Source of the DNA: Lysobacteraceae bacterium
Lineage (GTDB): Bacteria; Pseudomonadota; Gammaproteobacteria; Xanthomonadales; Rhodanobacteraceae
Assembly (NCBI GenBank): GCA_018970895.1
Contig: JAGWVM010000005.1
Location: forward strand, 1-56,089
Direction: 5' to 3'
Length of the DNA: 56,089 nucleotides
The notes beneath the pieces are model-generated. The model was not told where the DNA came from. It did not search any database and saw only the letters and a program-made list of their open reading frames with translations. Below are positions 15,178 through 23,845 of this stretch, piece after piece; within the stretch, counting starts at the first letter, position 1, and the number at the start of each line of letters is the position of its first letter. The position numbers were made by a program, and so were the translations under genes.

Positions 15178-15654
15178 TCATTGCCCTCGGCGCCGGATCT
15201 GTGGTGCCAGCGCGGCCAGCCGCGCGGTCAACGCCGGATCCTCGAGGAGGGTGAAGCCGGCGAACTCGAAGGCCGGCGCGACCACGCAGGTACACAGCGC
15301 GTAGTCGCCCAGCGGCCGGGCGGCCTGCCAGGCGCCGGCCGGTACCACGTGCACCGGCCCGATCCCCTCTTCGCACGCCCCGTACGGCTCCAGCCGGATG
15401 CGCTCCAGCCGGTCCCCCGTCGCGTGGTACACCAGCAGTTCCAGTGGATCGCCCTCGACGAAATGCCAGGCCTCCTCGGCATCCACCCGATGCCAGGCAC
15501 TCTGCTCGCCGGCGGCCAGCAGGAAGTGGATCGCACTGAGCGGGGGACGGCTGCCGGGCCGCGCCGCCGCGGCATGGAAACGGCGGAAGTGCCCACCCTC
15601 GACGTGCGGCGCCAGCGCCAGCCGTTCGATCAGCCGGGCCGCGCGCGGATGCAA
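15178..15654 (-). CDS. DUF985 family cupin
   Basis: 158 residues of a single cupin barrel of the Cupin_5/DUF985 family. Landmarks are GGHFRRFH near residue 20, AIHFLLAAGEQSAWHRVDAE near 40-60 (the metal-site His/Glu region), FVEGDPLELLVYH, and a Pro-Ala-Gly turn followed by an aromatic C-terminal strand (FTLLEDP). Family members are structurally related to sugar-nucleotide epimerase-like cupins, but the substrate is unknown. It starts 4 bp after the tatC stop and is probably the last gene of the tat operon. Its stop codon abuts that of the CtpA-type gene on the other strand. Confidence 0.85.
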   Translation of the reverse strand: MHPRAARLIERLALAPHVEGGHFRRFHAAAARPGSRPPLSAIHFLLAAGEQSAWHRVDAEEAWHFVEGDPLELLVYHATGDRLERIRLEPYGACEEGIGPVHVVPAGAWQAARPLGDYALCTCVVAPAFEFAGFTLLEDPALTARLAALAPQIRRRGQ

Positions 15655-15658
15655 CCGG

Positions 15659-16417
15659 TCAGGCCGCGCTGTCGACGGGTGGCTGGGGCTTGAGCAGCCA
15701 TGCCACGGCCAGGATGCCCAGTTCGTAAAGCAGGCACATGGGCACCGCCAGCATGATCATCGAGGTGATGTCCGGCGGCGTGATGAAGGCGGAGACGGCG
15801 AACGCGCCGACGATCGCGAAGCGTCGGCCGCTGCGCAGCTTGTCCAGGCTCACCAGGCCGATCGCGGCCAGGATCACCACCGCCACCGGTACCTCGAAGC
15901 ACAGGCCGAAGGCGAAGAACATCAGCATCACGAAGTCGAGGTAGTGGCTGATGTCGGTCATCATCTCCACCCCCTCCGGCGTCACCGCGGCGAGGAAGCG
16001 GAACGCGGCCGGCAGCACCAGGAAGTAGGCGAACGCGCAGCCGAGGTAGAACAGCACCAGGGTGGCCCCCAGCAGTGGGCGGGCCAACCTCTTTTCGTGC
16101 CGGTACAGGCCGGGACTCACGAAGGCCCACAGCTGGTACAGGATCATCGGCATGGAGATGAACAGCGCCGCGTAGAACGCCAGTTTCAGCGGCGTGATGA
16201 ACGGGCTCGCCACTTCGGTGGCGATCAGGTGCGCACCGTGAGGCAGGCGGGCCACCAGCGGCGCGGCCAATTCGGTGTAGAGGCGATTGGCCATCGGCAC
16301 CAGCGCCACCAGCACCAGCAGCACGGTCACCGCGGCGCGCACGACCCGCGCGCGCAATTCCAGCAGGTGCGAGAACAGCCCCTGCTCCAGATCGATGGAC
16401 TCGTCAGGCCTGGCCAT
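15659..16417 (-). CDS. tatC: Twin-arginine translocase subunit TatC
   Basis: 252 residues and six predicted membrane segments. TatC is the receptor for twin-arginine signal peptides and the core of the Tat translocase in the inner membrane, which exports folded proteins. Family features include an N-terminal cytoplasmic HLLELRARVVRA, the FISMPMILYQLWAFVSPGLYRHEKR block of the first cytoplasmic loop, and FFAFGLCFEVPVAVVIL near residue 155. The gene overlaps the end of tatB by 14 bp, so translation is coupled. It is followed by the DUF985 cupin. Confidence 0.97.
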   Translation of the reverse strand: MARPDESIDLEQGLFSHLLELRARVVRAAVTVLLVLVALVPMANRLYTELAAPLVARLPHGAHLIATEVASPFITPLKLAFYAALFISMPMILYQLWAFVSPGLYRHEKRLARPLLGATLVLFYLGCAFAYFLVLPAAFRFLAAVTPEGVEMMTDISHYLDFVMLMFFAFGLCFEVPVAVVILAAIGLVSLDKLRSGRRFAIVGAFAVSAFITPPDITSMIMLAVPMCLLYELGILAVAWLLKPQPPVDSAA

Positions 16418-16865
16418 GCGGTACCTCGTCCTGCTGCCCCTGCACGGAGGGGTTGTCCGCTCCGGCTGCCGCCGGGCCGCCCAACGACTCAGGGCTGGCG
16501 GGCGCCGATTCCGCAGCGCCGCCCAGGGTGTTGCCAGCGGGGCGATCCGAGGCGGCGGCGACCGCGTCAGCCTGCGCCTTCACCGCACCCTCGGCATCGC
16601 GCGCAGCCTGTTTCACCTGGGCCTGCACCTCGTCCAGCCGCGCCTGGGCGGCCTCGGCCTGCGCGGCCGCCTCGCGGGCGGCGCGACGGATCTCCTCGAC
16701 CTGCAGCTCGCGCTCGACCTCGGCGCGCACGCTGTCCCAGCCCGAACGCAGCCGGCGCAGCAGCGTACCGGCGGTACGCGCAGCCACCGGCAGCTTTTCC
16801 GGTCCGAGCACGATCAATGCGATGACGGCAAGCAGCAGCAGCTTGCCGAAGCTGATCTCGATCAT
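16404..16865 (-). CDS. tatB: Twin-arginine translocase subunit TatB
   Basis: 153 residues. One N-terminal transmembrane helix (FGKLLLLAVIALIVLGPEKLP) is followed by an amphipathic helix and a long charged Ala/Glu-rich tail. The Glu near residue 8 is replaced by Lys, and the LGPEKLP hinge is typical of TatB. TatB forms the receptor complex with TatC. The C-terminal 60 residues are low-complexity and poorly conserved, as usual. It lies 21 bp after tatA and overlaps tatC by 14 bp. Confidence 0.95.
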   Translation of the reverse strand: MIEISFGKLLLLAVIALIVLGPEKLPVAARTAGTLLRRLRSGWDSVRAEVERELQVEEIRRAAREAAAQAEAAQARLDEVQAQVKQAARDAEGAVKAQADAVAAASDRPAGNTLGGAAESAPASPESLGGPAAAGADNPSVQGQQDEVPHGQA

Positions 16866-16886
16866 GGCCGCACGACGTCGACGTGC

Positions 16887-17144
16887 TTACTTGGCGTCGC
16901 TGGAGTCGCGCTGACTCTGCGTGGCCTGGGCGGACGCCGGCGGATCGGCCTTGAGCCGCTCATCGCTCGCGCTGCCGTCGCCCTTGGCCGCCTTGCCCTC
17001 GTCGTCGTCCTCGCGCAGGGCCTTCTTGAAGCCGCGCACCGCGTTGCCCAGGTCCGGCCCGATCTTGGACAGCTTGCCGGTACCGAACACGACCAGAACG
17101 ATCACCAGCAGCAGGAGCCAGTGCCAAATGCTGTCGAATCCCAT
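16887..17144 (-). CDS. tatA: Twin-arginine translocase subunit TatA
   Basis: 85 residues. There is a short periplasmic N-terminus, one membrane helix ([15 protein letters not shown]), the FGTGKL hinge, then an amphipathic helix with the conserved [12 protein letters not shown], and an acidic tail. TatA assembles the protein-conducting part of the Tat system after TatBC recruits a substrate. It is the first of tatABC; the SYLF gene ends 50 bp upstream on the same strand, so it could be read through into tat. Confidence 0.96.
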   Translation of the reverse strand: MGFDSIWHWLLLLVIVLVVFGTGKLSKIGPDLGNAVRGFKKALREDDDEGKAAKGDGSASDERLKADPPASAQATQSQRDSSDAK

Positions 17145-17194
17145 GTTTCACCTCGTGAGAACCCGGCGCCCCGCGGGCGCCCGGGCCTTGGACG

Positions 17195-17884
17195 TCAATG
17201 CGCAGTGTACTCCTCCAGGCGGTCGCGGAAATCGACCACCGGGCCGGGCACGTTGCTGACGCCGCCCTCGAAGATGCGCCGCGGAGTGATCCCTGCGCCG
17301 TAGACCGAGGCGTTGGCGTCGTAGTCGATGCGCAGCACCGAGCCGTCCAGCGCCACGCCGGCGAACAGGCCGCGCGAGCGCGAGTAGGAGTAGATCTCCG
17401 CCTTCATCTGGCTGTCGGTGGCCGCGCTGGCGGTGCGGCCGACCGGACCGGCGGCGGCCGAGGCGTCCGCGCCCAGGGTGAACTTGCCGTCGACGATGGA
17501 ATCCACGCCGCGCTGGGTGCGGAAGACCAGGATCACGTCGGTGGACGACACGCCGGCCTGGAAGCCGATGCTGCCGCCGGTCATGGTGATGAAGCTGGGG
17601 TTGGACCAGGTGCCGTCGCGGGTCTTCACCGAGATCAGCCCCTCGCCACGGCGACCGCCGAAGATGAAGCCGGCCTTGACCATGTCCGGGATCACCGCGA
17701 TGGCCCGGGCATCACGCAGCAGGTCCTGGGGAATCGCCTTGTCCGGCGCCTGCATGATCTCGTTGAGCACGCGCACCGCGTTGTGCGCCCGGTCCAGCGG
17801 GGCATCCTCCGCGCGCGCGGCCATCGCCGGCAGCAGCAGGACCAGGGCAAGCAGCGACCATCGACGCAGGGAAGCTTTCAGCAT
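17195..17884 (-). CDS. Exported SYLF-domain (YSC84-like) lipid-binding family protein
   Basis: 229 residues from the ATG at 17884, preceded by GGAG. A signal peptide (WSLLALVLLLPAMAARA) leads into the SYLF/YSC84 fold: IPQDLLRDARAIAVIPDM, AGFIFGGRRGEGLISVKT, PSFITMTGGSIGFQAGVSSTD and RTQRGVDSIVDGKFTLGADA, ending with the SYSRSRGLFAGVALDGS block. SYLF domains bind phosphoinositides in eukaryotes; bacterial members are exported proteins of unknown role. It is divergent from hemH, with 121 bp between their start codons. Confidence 0.88.
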   Translation of the reverse strand: MLKASLRRWSLLALVLLLPAMAARAEDAPLDRAHNAVRVLNEIMQAPDKAIPQDLLRDARAIAVIPDMVKAGFIFGGRRGEGLISVKTRDGTWSNPSFITMTGGSIGFQAGVSSTDVILVFRTQRGVDSIVDGKFTLGADASAAAGPVGRTASAATDSQMKAEIYSYSRSRGLFAGVALDGSVLRIDYDANASVYGAGITPRRIFEGGVSNVPGPVVDFRDRLEEYTAH

Positions 17885-18005
17885 GGGGAGGCTCCGCAGT
17901 TCTGAAGAGGGTTGGGGGGTGGCGTTCGCGTGGTCGCAGGCCCGGCGGGCCGGAGCCGGCCCTGTGGCAGACTGGGCGGCCTGACCGAGACCGACACCGA
18001 CGCAC

Positions 18006-19124
18006 ATGAGCCGCAACTATACCGGCCTGGCCGGATACGCCCACGACCAGCCGCCCAAGGCTGGCGTACTGCTGGTGAACCTTGGCACACCGGAGGCACC
18101 GACGGCCGCCGCGCTTCGCCCCTACCTGGCCGAATTCCTCGGCGACCCCCGCGTCATCGAGTACCCGCGCTGGCTGTGGTGGCTGATCCTGCACGGCATC
18201 ATCCTGCGGGTGCGACCCAAGCGCTCGGCCCACGCCTACGCGCGGATCTGGACCGAGGACGGTTCGCCGCTGCGCGCCGGCAGCGAACGGCTGGCGCGCG
18301 CGCTGCAGTCCGAGCTGGCCGGCCGGCTGCCCGGACCGGTGAAGGTGGACCTGGCGATGCGCTACGGCCGCCCGTCGGTACGCGAACGGATCGAGGCACT
18401 GCAGCGCGAGGGCGTGCGCCGGCTGCTGGTGCTGCCGCTGTATCCGCAATATTCCGCGACCTCGACCGGCTCGGTGATCGACGCCGTGGCCGACACGCTC
18501 AAGGCGATGCGCTGGCCGCCCGAGCTGCGCCTGGTCAACGACTATCACGACCAGAGCGCGCACATCGACGCACTGGCCCGCCGCATCGAGGCGTTCTGGG
18601 CCGAGCGCGGGCGCGGTGACAGGCTGCTGCTCTCCTTCCACGGCATCCCCGAGCGCTACCTGCGCGCAGGCGATCCCTACTTCTGCCAGTGCCACGCCAC
18701 CGCGCGCCTGCTGCGCGAGCGGCTGGGGCTGGAGGAGGCCGCGATGCAAGTGAGCTTCCAGTCGCGGGTGGGGCGCGAGCGCTGGCTGCACCCGTACACC
18801 GACGAGACGGTGAAGCGCCTGGCGAAGGATGGCGTGAGGCGGCTGGACGTGATCTCCCCGGGCTTCGCGGTGGACTGCCTGGAGACGCTGGAGGAGATCG
18901 CCATGCAGAACCGGGAGTTCTTCCTCGCCGCCGGCGGCACCGACCTGCGCTACATCCCCGCCCTCAACGATTCGCCCGACCAGGTGAAGGCGATGGCCGA
19001 ACTGGTCCTGCGCCACGCCCAGGGTTGGCCGGAATTCGCGCCGGACTACGACGCCAAGGCCGCGCTGCTGCGCCAGAAGGCGGCCAAGGCGCGCGCCGAC
19101 GCCATGGGTGGCCGCACCGGATGA
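18006..19124 (+). CDS. hemH: Ferrochelatase
   Basis: 372 residues. It inserts Fe2+ into protoporphyrin IX, the last step of protoheme synthesis. The family opening GVLLVNLGTPEAPT is present. The catalytic His212 lies in SFHGIPERY and the acidic metal-path residue Glu293 in CLETLEE. LPLYPQYSATSTGS is the conserved porphyrin-side loop. Cysteines occur in FCQCH and VDCLE, but the [2Fe-2S] pattern cannot be confirmed by eye. The stop codon overlaps the start of the next gene as ATGA, so the hydrolase is cotranslated. Confidence 0.97.
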   Translation: MSRNYTGLAGYAHDQPPKAGVLLVNLGTPEAPTAAALRPYLAEFLGDPRVIEYPRWLWWLILHGIILRVRPKRSAHAYARIWTEDGSPLRAGSERLARALQSELAGRLPGPVKVDLAMRYGRPSVRERIEALQREGVRRLLVLPLYPQYSATSTGSVIDAVADTLKAMRWPPELRLVNDYHDQSAHIDALARRIEAFWAERGRGDRLLLSFHGIPERYLRAGDPYFCQCHATARLLRERLGLEEAAMQVSFQSRVGRERWLHPYTDETVKRLAKDGVRRLDVISPGFAVDCLETLEEIAMQNREFFLAAGGTDLRYIPALNDSPDQVKAMAELVLRHAQGWPEFAPDYDAKAALLRQKAAKARADAMGGRTG

Positions 19125-19972
19125 GTGCCGCCGGATCGCCCCGCGACCGGCGCATCGCCCTGCCCGCCCTGAGCCTCGCCGCCCAGTGCTGGGGCGACGA
19201 GGGGCTGCCGCCGCTGCTGGCCCTGCACGGCTGGCTGGACAACGCCGGCAGCTTCGCCCGGCTGGCGCCGCGGCTGGCCGCGCGCCACCACGTGATCGCG
19301 CTGGATCTGCCCGGCCACGGGCACTCCGATCATCTGGCCGAAGGCGCCAGCTACCACTGGCCCGAATACGTGCGCGCCGTGCTCGCTGCGGCCGACGCAC
19401 TGGCGCTGGACCGGTTCTGCCTGCTCGGTCATTCGCTCGGCGCCGGCATCGCCTCGATGGTCGCCGCGGCACGGCCGGAGCGGATCGAGCGGCTGTGGCT
19501 GATCGAGGGGCTCGGCCTGCTCGGCGACGACGGCACCCACACGCTGCAGCGATTCCGCGATGCAATGGCCGTCGAACCGGCGGGCAAACGTCTGCGTACC
19601 TTCGCCAGCGTGGAGCAGGCGATCAGCGCACGCACGCTCGCCACCGGCCTGCCGGCCGACCAGGCGCGCCCGATCATCGAACGCGCCGTGCGCGCGGTCG
19701 ACGGCGGCTGGCAGTGGCGCAGCGATCCGCGCATCAACCGCCCCACCCCGATGCGCCTGGCCGAGACCCAGATCCACGCGCTGCTTGCCGGCATCGAGGC
19801 ACCGACCCGGCTGCTGCTGGCCGAGCCGGCCACCTCCTACCTGCCGAGCGGTCCCATGCAGCAGCGGGCCGAATGCGTGCGCGATATCCGCGTGACGCAT
19901 CTGGCCGGCGGGCATCACCTGCAGCTGGAGCACCCGGAGTCCGTGGCGGACTGGATCTCGGGTCGGAAGTGA
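19121..19972 (+). CDS. Alpha/beta-fold hydrolase
   Basis: 283 residues, cytoplasmic (no signal peptide). An oxyanion HGWLDN (near 36), LDLPGHGHSD (61-70), the nucleophile elbow GHSLGAG with Ser105, and the C-terminal GGHHLQLEHP with the catalytic His265 give a complete serine hydrolase of the epoxide-hydrolase/haloperoxidase-like superfamily. No lid or active-site detail fixes the substrate. The ATGA overlap with hemH makes it the second gene of a hemH operon. The stop TGA (19970-19972) is the first part of a purine-rich repeat arm. Confidence 0.88.
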   Translation: MSAAGSPRDRRIALPALSLAAQCWGDEGLPPLLALHGWLDNAGSFARLAPRLAARHHVIALDLPGHGHSDHLAEGASYHWPEYVRAVLAAADALALDRFCLLGHSLGAGIASMVAAARPERIERLWLIEGLGLLGDDGTHTLQRFRDAMAVEPAGKRLRTFASVEQAISARTLATGLPADQARPIIERAVRAVDGGWQWRSDPRINRPTPMRLAETQIHALLAGIEAPTRLLLAEPATSYLPSGPMQQRAECVRDIRVTHLAGGHHLQLEHPESVADWISGRK

Positions 19973-20150
19973 CTGAAGAAGAGTGAGAGGTGAGGGAAAG
20001 CAAAAGCACCGCCTCGCATGTGCCCTGCCTCCCTCGCCTGCCCGCCCGCGCGACGTCGTGAGTCGCAAAGGGAGGAGGTGAGCAAAAGCGAGCGCACCAC
20101 GCTTTTCTCCCCCCGCATTCCGCTCCGCTCACTCCCCGTTTTTCAGTCAG
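19970..20150. repeat. Purine/pyrimidine intergenic element B
   Basis: A purine arm (TGACTGAAGAAGAGTGAGAG, 19970-19989 and on to about 19998) starts exactly at the hydrolase stop codon. A pyrimidine-rich arm (about 20110-20150) runs into the end of the opposing ABC permease gene and ends TTTTTCAGTCAG, the complement of CTGACTGAAAAA. The arms resemble element A (4012-4198) but pair less perfectly. No gene is seen in the spacer. Confidence 0.6.
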
Positions 20151-21355
20151 CCCGAGATGGCCAGCCGCTCCGAGCGGTACAGCTGCATCGTGATCCCCGC
20201 AGCGATCACCGCGGCGACAGCGCTGCCGCCCAGGCACAGCGCCAGGTGCAACGGACTGACGCCGGAGCCGCGCACCAGGTCGAGAATGCCCAGGTGCTGG
20301 CCCAGCAGCGGCACGGAGTACATCCAGTCCTGCGGCTTGATCGGCATCACCATCAGCACCACGCTGGGCAGGATCGGCAGCATCATCAGCAGCGAGAGGT
20401 AGGTCTGCGCCTCGCGGTAACTCTTGGCGAACGCCGATACCAGCGACTGCAGCGAGGCCAGCAAAACGATCATCGGCGCCTGCAGCAGCAGCACGTGCAG
20501 CGCGAACGACGGCCCCAGGTGCAGCTCCATGCCCAGCTTGCCGGTGGGCACGAAATGGCCGACCACGCTGAACCCGACCAGGCAGATCACCAGGCTGGCG
20601 GTGGAGAACGCACAGATCGCCGCCAGCTTGCCGAGGAAGATCTTCCAGCGCGGCACCGGGTTGGCGAACAGCGGCTCCAGCGACTGCCGCTCGCGCTCGC
20701 CTGCGGTGAGATCGATCGCCAGGTACATGCCACCGATGAACAGGGTGAGCACGAACAGATACGGCAGCACGTTGAACAGCAGCACCGCACGCGACTGCGG
20801 CGTGGCCTGGTCGCGCTTGGCCACGACCACCGGGATGGCGGTGGCCGGCGACAGGCCGCGGGCCACCAGGCGCATGGCGCCCTGCATCCTGGCGTAGTTC
20901 TCGATCAGGTCGGTGACGCGATCCACCGGGGTGTGCGAATCGCGCTGCGACGAGTCGTAGATCAGCTCCACCTGCACCGGCTCGCCCTTGCGCCAGGCCT
21001 CCGGATAGCTCGAGCGGATGCGCAGGGCCAGGTCGATCTGCTGGTCGCGCACGGCCTGTTCCGGATCGGCGACCGGCGGTTGCGGCACCACCCCTCCCTC
21101 CTTCAGGGCATTGAGCAGGTTCGGCGCGTATTGCGCGCCGATCACCGGCACCTTCAGCGGCTGCTCGGCCTTGTCCAGCTCGCGGTTGATGGTGAAGTTG
21201 ATCAGCAGCATGAACATCAGCGGCGTCAGCAGCGGGCCAGTGAGAAAGGCGCTGGTCAGCGTGCGGCGATCACGCAGGTTTTCGCGCACCTCCTTGAGGA
21301 AGACGGTGAGGATGGCGCGCGCGCGGCGCACCGGAGTCATCGTGGGCGTATTCAT
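20147..21355 (-). CDS. ABC-2 type exporter permease, NatB-like
   Basis: 402 residues. A short cytoplasmic N-terminus ending in FLKEVRENLRDRRTL is followed by one membrane helix (about 35-55), a large external domain (about 60-195), then a five- to six-helix ABC-2 membrane domain (LLFNVLPYLFVLTLFIGGMY to the C-terminus). This is the NatB/CcmB-like layout. The cytoplasmic loop GERERQSLEPLFANPVPRWKIFLGK is the characteristic NatB segment that touches the ATPase. In Bacillus, NatAB exports Na+ and is induced by membrane stress; the substrate here is unknown. The gene overlaps the ATPase stop as ATGA and is last in the six-gene operon. Confidence 0.87.
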   Translation of the reverse strand: MNTPTMTPVRRARAILTVFLKEVRENLRDRRTLTSAFLTGPLLTPLMFMLLINFTINRELDKAEQPLKVPVIGAQYAPNLLNALKEGGVVPQPPVADPEQAVRDQQIDLALRIRSSYPEAWRKGEPVQVELIYDSSQRDSHTPVDRVTDLIENYARMQGAMRLVARGLSPATAIPVVVAKRDQATPQSRAVLLFNVLPYLFVLTLFIGGMYLAIDLTAGERERQSLEPLFANPVPRWKIFLGKLAAICAFSTASLVICLVGFSVVGHFVPTGKLGMELHLGPSFALHVLLLQAPMIVLLASLQSLVSAFAKSYREAQTYLSLLMMLPILPSVVLMVMPIKPQDWMYSVPLLGQHLGILDLVRGSGVSPLHLALCLGGSAVAAVIAAGITMQLYRSERLAISG

Positions 21356-22086
21356 GCGGCGAGGCCCTCGTCGCTGCCGATCAGTTTCACGAAGGCTTCC
21401 TCCAGGTTCGATTCGCCGGTCTGCGCGCGCAGCTGGTCCGGGGTCGCGTCGGCCACCACGCGGCCGCGGGCGATCACCACGATGCGGTCACACAGCGCGC
21501 CGACCTCCTGCATGATGTGGCTGGAGAACAGCACGCATCGCCCTTCGGCTTTCAGGTTGCGCATGAACTCGCGCAGTGCGCGGGTGGCCATCACGTCCAG
21601 GCCGTTGGTCGGCTCGTCAAGGATCACGTTGCGCGGGTCGTGGATCAGCGCCCGCGCGATCGCGGTCTTCACCCGCTGGCCCTGCGAGAAGCCCTCGGTG
21701 CGGCGGTCGGCGATGTCGGCCATGTCCAGCGCCCTCACCAGCGCCTCGCGGCGCGTGCGCAGCTCGTCCTCCGGCAGTCCTTGCAGGCGGGCAAAGTAGT
21801 CGATGTTCTCGCGCGCGGTCAGCCGCTTGTAAAGGCCGCGCGCGTCGGGCAGCACGCCGAGCTGGCGGCGCACCGCCAGCGGATCGACCGCCGCGTCGAT
21901 GCCGTCCACCAGCACCTGGCCGCGGTCGGGCTTCATCAGCGTGTAGAGCATGCGCAGCGTGGTGGTCTTGCCCGCGCCGTTGGGGCCCAGCAGGCCGGTG
22001 ATCTGGCCGTCGCGGGCGGCGAATGTCACCCCGTCGACGGCCTTCACCGCGCCGAAGGCCTTGTGCAGATCCTTCACCTCGATCAT
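21352..22086 (-). CDS. ABC transporter ATPase, NatA-like
   Basis: 244 residues, a single nucleotide-binding domain: Walker A GPNGAGKT (34-41), signature SQGQ, Walker B VILDEP, and the switch His in LFSSHIM. The sequence FAARDGQITGLLGPNG and the PDARGLYKRLTARENI block resemble NatA-type ATPases. It drives the NatB-like permease encoded next. It overlaps the peptidase gene upstream and the permease gene downstream by 4 bp each (ATGA), which makes cotranslation of all three nearly certain. Confidence 0.92.
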   Translation of the reverse strand: MIEVKDLHKAFGAVKAVDGVTFAARDGQITGLLGPNGAGKTTTLRMLYTLMKPDRGQVLVDGIDAAVDPLAVRRQLGVLPDARGLYKRLTARENIDYFARLQGLPEDELRTRREALVRALDMADIADRRTEGFSQGQRVKTAIARALIHDPRNVILDEPTNGLDVMATRALREFMRNLKAEGRCVLFSSHIMQEVGALCDRIVVIARGRVVADATPDQLRAQTGESNLEEAFVKLIGSDEGLAA

Positions 22087-23648
22087 GGCGTCGCTCCGTT
22101 GAAATCGATGAACATCGGGGTGGGCTGCAGGCGCTTCAGGCACGAGGCGTCGAGCTGCCGGGGCTTCAGGTCCTCGACGAAGCGCTTGACCAGCTTCGGC
22201 ATGCAGCCGGCGGCGATCACGTTGTGGCCCTGGCCGGGCGCGACCAGGTGGCGCGCGTCGGTGAGCCCCTTCAGCACCTCCTCGCCGTAGCGCGGGGGCG
22301 TCACCGGGTCGTATTGGCCGGACATCAGCAGCACCGGCTTGCTGCTCTTCAGCGGGTCGTGGAAATCCTTCGGGCGCGTGCCGTGCGGCCAGATGCTGCA
22401 CACCGTGGTCAGCGCGTCGAGCATCCGCGTGCCGAGGATGGTGTCCTTGTCCTGCGGGCGCGGGGTGAACAGGTCGGCGTCCTCGCTGCAGATCACCGAG
22501 GACTGCATGCCGCCGTTCATGGTGTCGGCCAGGTCGCCGGAAAGCAGCTTGGCCTGGCCGAGCAGCGGCCCGACGTCGCCGTGCGCGGCAGCATCGATCG
22601 ACAGCGGCAGCAGCGCGGCGGTGGCCGGGGTATAGGCGAACATGCGCACCACGCTGGCCAGCGAGAACTCGCTGAGCATGCGTTGCACGGTCCGGTAGCT
22701 CTGCGGGTCGCGGAAGCTCACCATGTGCGGGTTGGCGCGCAGCGCATCGCGCAGCTGGTAGAGCGTCTGGTACGGGTCGCCGAAGCGCTTGTGGCAGGCG
22801 GGGTCGGCCGTGCAGCGGGCGAACTGCGCCTTCAGTGCGTCGTCCAGGTTGCGCGCGAAGTCCTCGCCCAGCACCAGCTGGTTGGGCACCACGCCATCGA
22901 GCACCACCGAGCGCACCGCGTCGGGATAGTGCATGAGGTACTGCTGGGCCATGCGTGTGCCGTAGGAGACACCGACCAGGTCGAACGTGGGCGAACCCAG
23001 CGCCTTGCGCACGTCCTCCAGATCCTGCGCGGCCACGGTCGTGGTGTAGAAGCGCGGATCGGCGGTCTTCTCCACCTGCGCCAGGCAGCGCTGGATCTCG
23101 GCCTTGAGCCGGGCGGGATCGTCGTCGGCCGCGTCCTCGGCGCCGGGATCCTTGCTGTCGTCCTTGCAGTCGAGCGGATGCGAGCCACCGGTGCCGCGCT
23201 GGTCGAGCAGCAGCAGGTTGCGGTGCGCCAGCAACGGACCCAGCGCGGCCACGGCGGCGCTCGCGTTCTCGGTCGCGGCCTGGCCCGGCCCCCCGGCGAG
23301 GAACACCAGCATGTCCTTCGCCGGCACCTCGGCCTCGGAGCGCACCACTGCCAGGCGCAACCCGATGTGGCGCCCCTGCGGATCGTCACGGTTCTCCGGT
23401 ACCTCGAAACGGGTACACCAGGCGGCGGTGGTGCGGCCGCTGTTGGGCTGGCCCAGTTCACAGGCATGCAGGGTGAGCATGCCGAGTGTCCAGCGGGCGG
23501 GTGGCGCCGGTTTCACGGGTGCGGCCGGCGCAGCGCTGCTGGCCGGTGCAGGCGATGGCGCCTGGCGATGGCGGACATGGTTGGCCGCGAGGATCGCGAC
23601 CGCCACGGCAACAGCCACGCCCATGCGGGCTTTTCGATTCGTGCTCAC
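22083..23648 (-). CDS. Exported S33-family alpha/beta hydrolase (tripeptidyl aminopeptidase-like)
   Basis: 521 residues. The N-terminus has a hydrophobic segment (MGVAVAVAVAILAANHV) and a Pro/Ala-rich linker, so the enzyme is periplasmic or membrane-anchored. The hydrolase fold shows the oxyanion LAGGPGQAA, LLLDQRGTGGSHPL, nucleophile GVSYGTRMA, the acid in SGQYDPVTPP and the His in APGQGHNV. This is the S33 tripeptidyl/prolyl aminopeptidase group (TAP-like C-terminal domain). Several cysteines (CKDD, CTADPAC, VCSIWP) suggest disulfides. It sits between the XRE regulator and the NatAB genes with 4-bp overlaps, so it likely works in the same envelope response, for example on an exported peptide. 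That last point is inference. Confidence 0.85.
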   Translation of the reverse strand: MSTNRKARMGVAVAVAVAILAANHVRHRQAPSPAPASSAAPAAPVKPAPPARWTLGMLTLHACELGQPNSGRTTAAWCTRFEVPENRDDPQGRHIGLRLAVVRSEAEVPAKDMLVFLAGGPGQAATENASAAVAALGPLLAHRNLLLLDQRGTGGSHPLDCKDDSKDPGAEDAADDDPARLKAEIQRCLAQVEKTADPRFYTTTVAAQDLEDVRKALGSPTFDLVGVSYGTRMAQQYLMHYPDAVRSVVLDGVVPNQLVLGEDFARNLDDALKAQFARCTADPACHKRFGDPYQTLYQLRDALRANPHMVSFRDPQSYRTVQRMLSEFSLASVVRMFAYTPATAALLPLSIDAAAHGDVGPLLGQAKLLSGDLADTMNGGMQSSVICSEDADLFTPRPQDKDTILGTRMLDALTTVCSIWPHGTRPKDFHDPLKSSKPVLLMSGQYDPVTPPRYGEEVLKGLTDARHLVAPGQGHNVIAAGCMPKLVKRFVEDLKPRQLDASCLKRLQPTPMFIDFNGATP

Positions 23649-23845
23649 GTGCTGCTCCCCGGGTCGAAGATGGATTCGATCGGCTGTCCGAACAGCCGGG
23701 CGATCTTGAAGGCCAGCGGCAGGCTGGGATCGTACTTGCCCGTCTCGATGGCATTGACGGTCTGGCGCGAGACGTCGAGCCGCTCGGCCAGGTCCGCCTG
23801 CGACCAGCCCTGCGTCCCGCGCAGGTCGCGGATGCGGTTGTTCAT
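23645..23845 (-). CDS. Small XRE-family transcriptional regulator
   Basis: 66 residues, almost entirely one HTH_3 domain: IRDLRGTQGWSQADLAERLD, then the recognition helix VSRQTVNAIETGKYDPSLPL and the tail IARLFGQPIESIFDP. This is the short regulator type that is often encoded with membrane proteins and ABC exporters and usually represses its own operon. It overlaps the membrane protein gene upstream (ATGA, 23842-23845) and the peptidase gene downstream (23645-23648). The two TGTCAAG-N4-CTTGACA palindromes upstream of the operon are the natural candidates for its binding sites. Confidence 0.9.
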   Translation of the reverse strand: MNNRIRDLRGTQGWSQADLAERLDVSRQTVNAIETGKYDPSLPLAFKIARLFGQPIESIFDPGSST

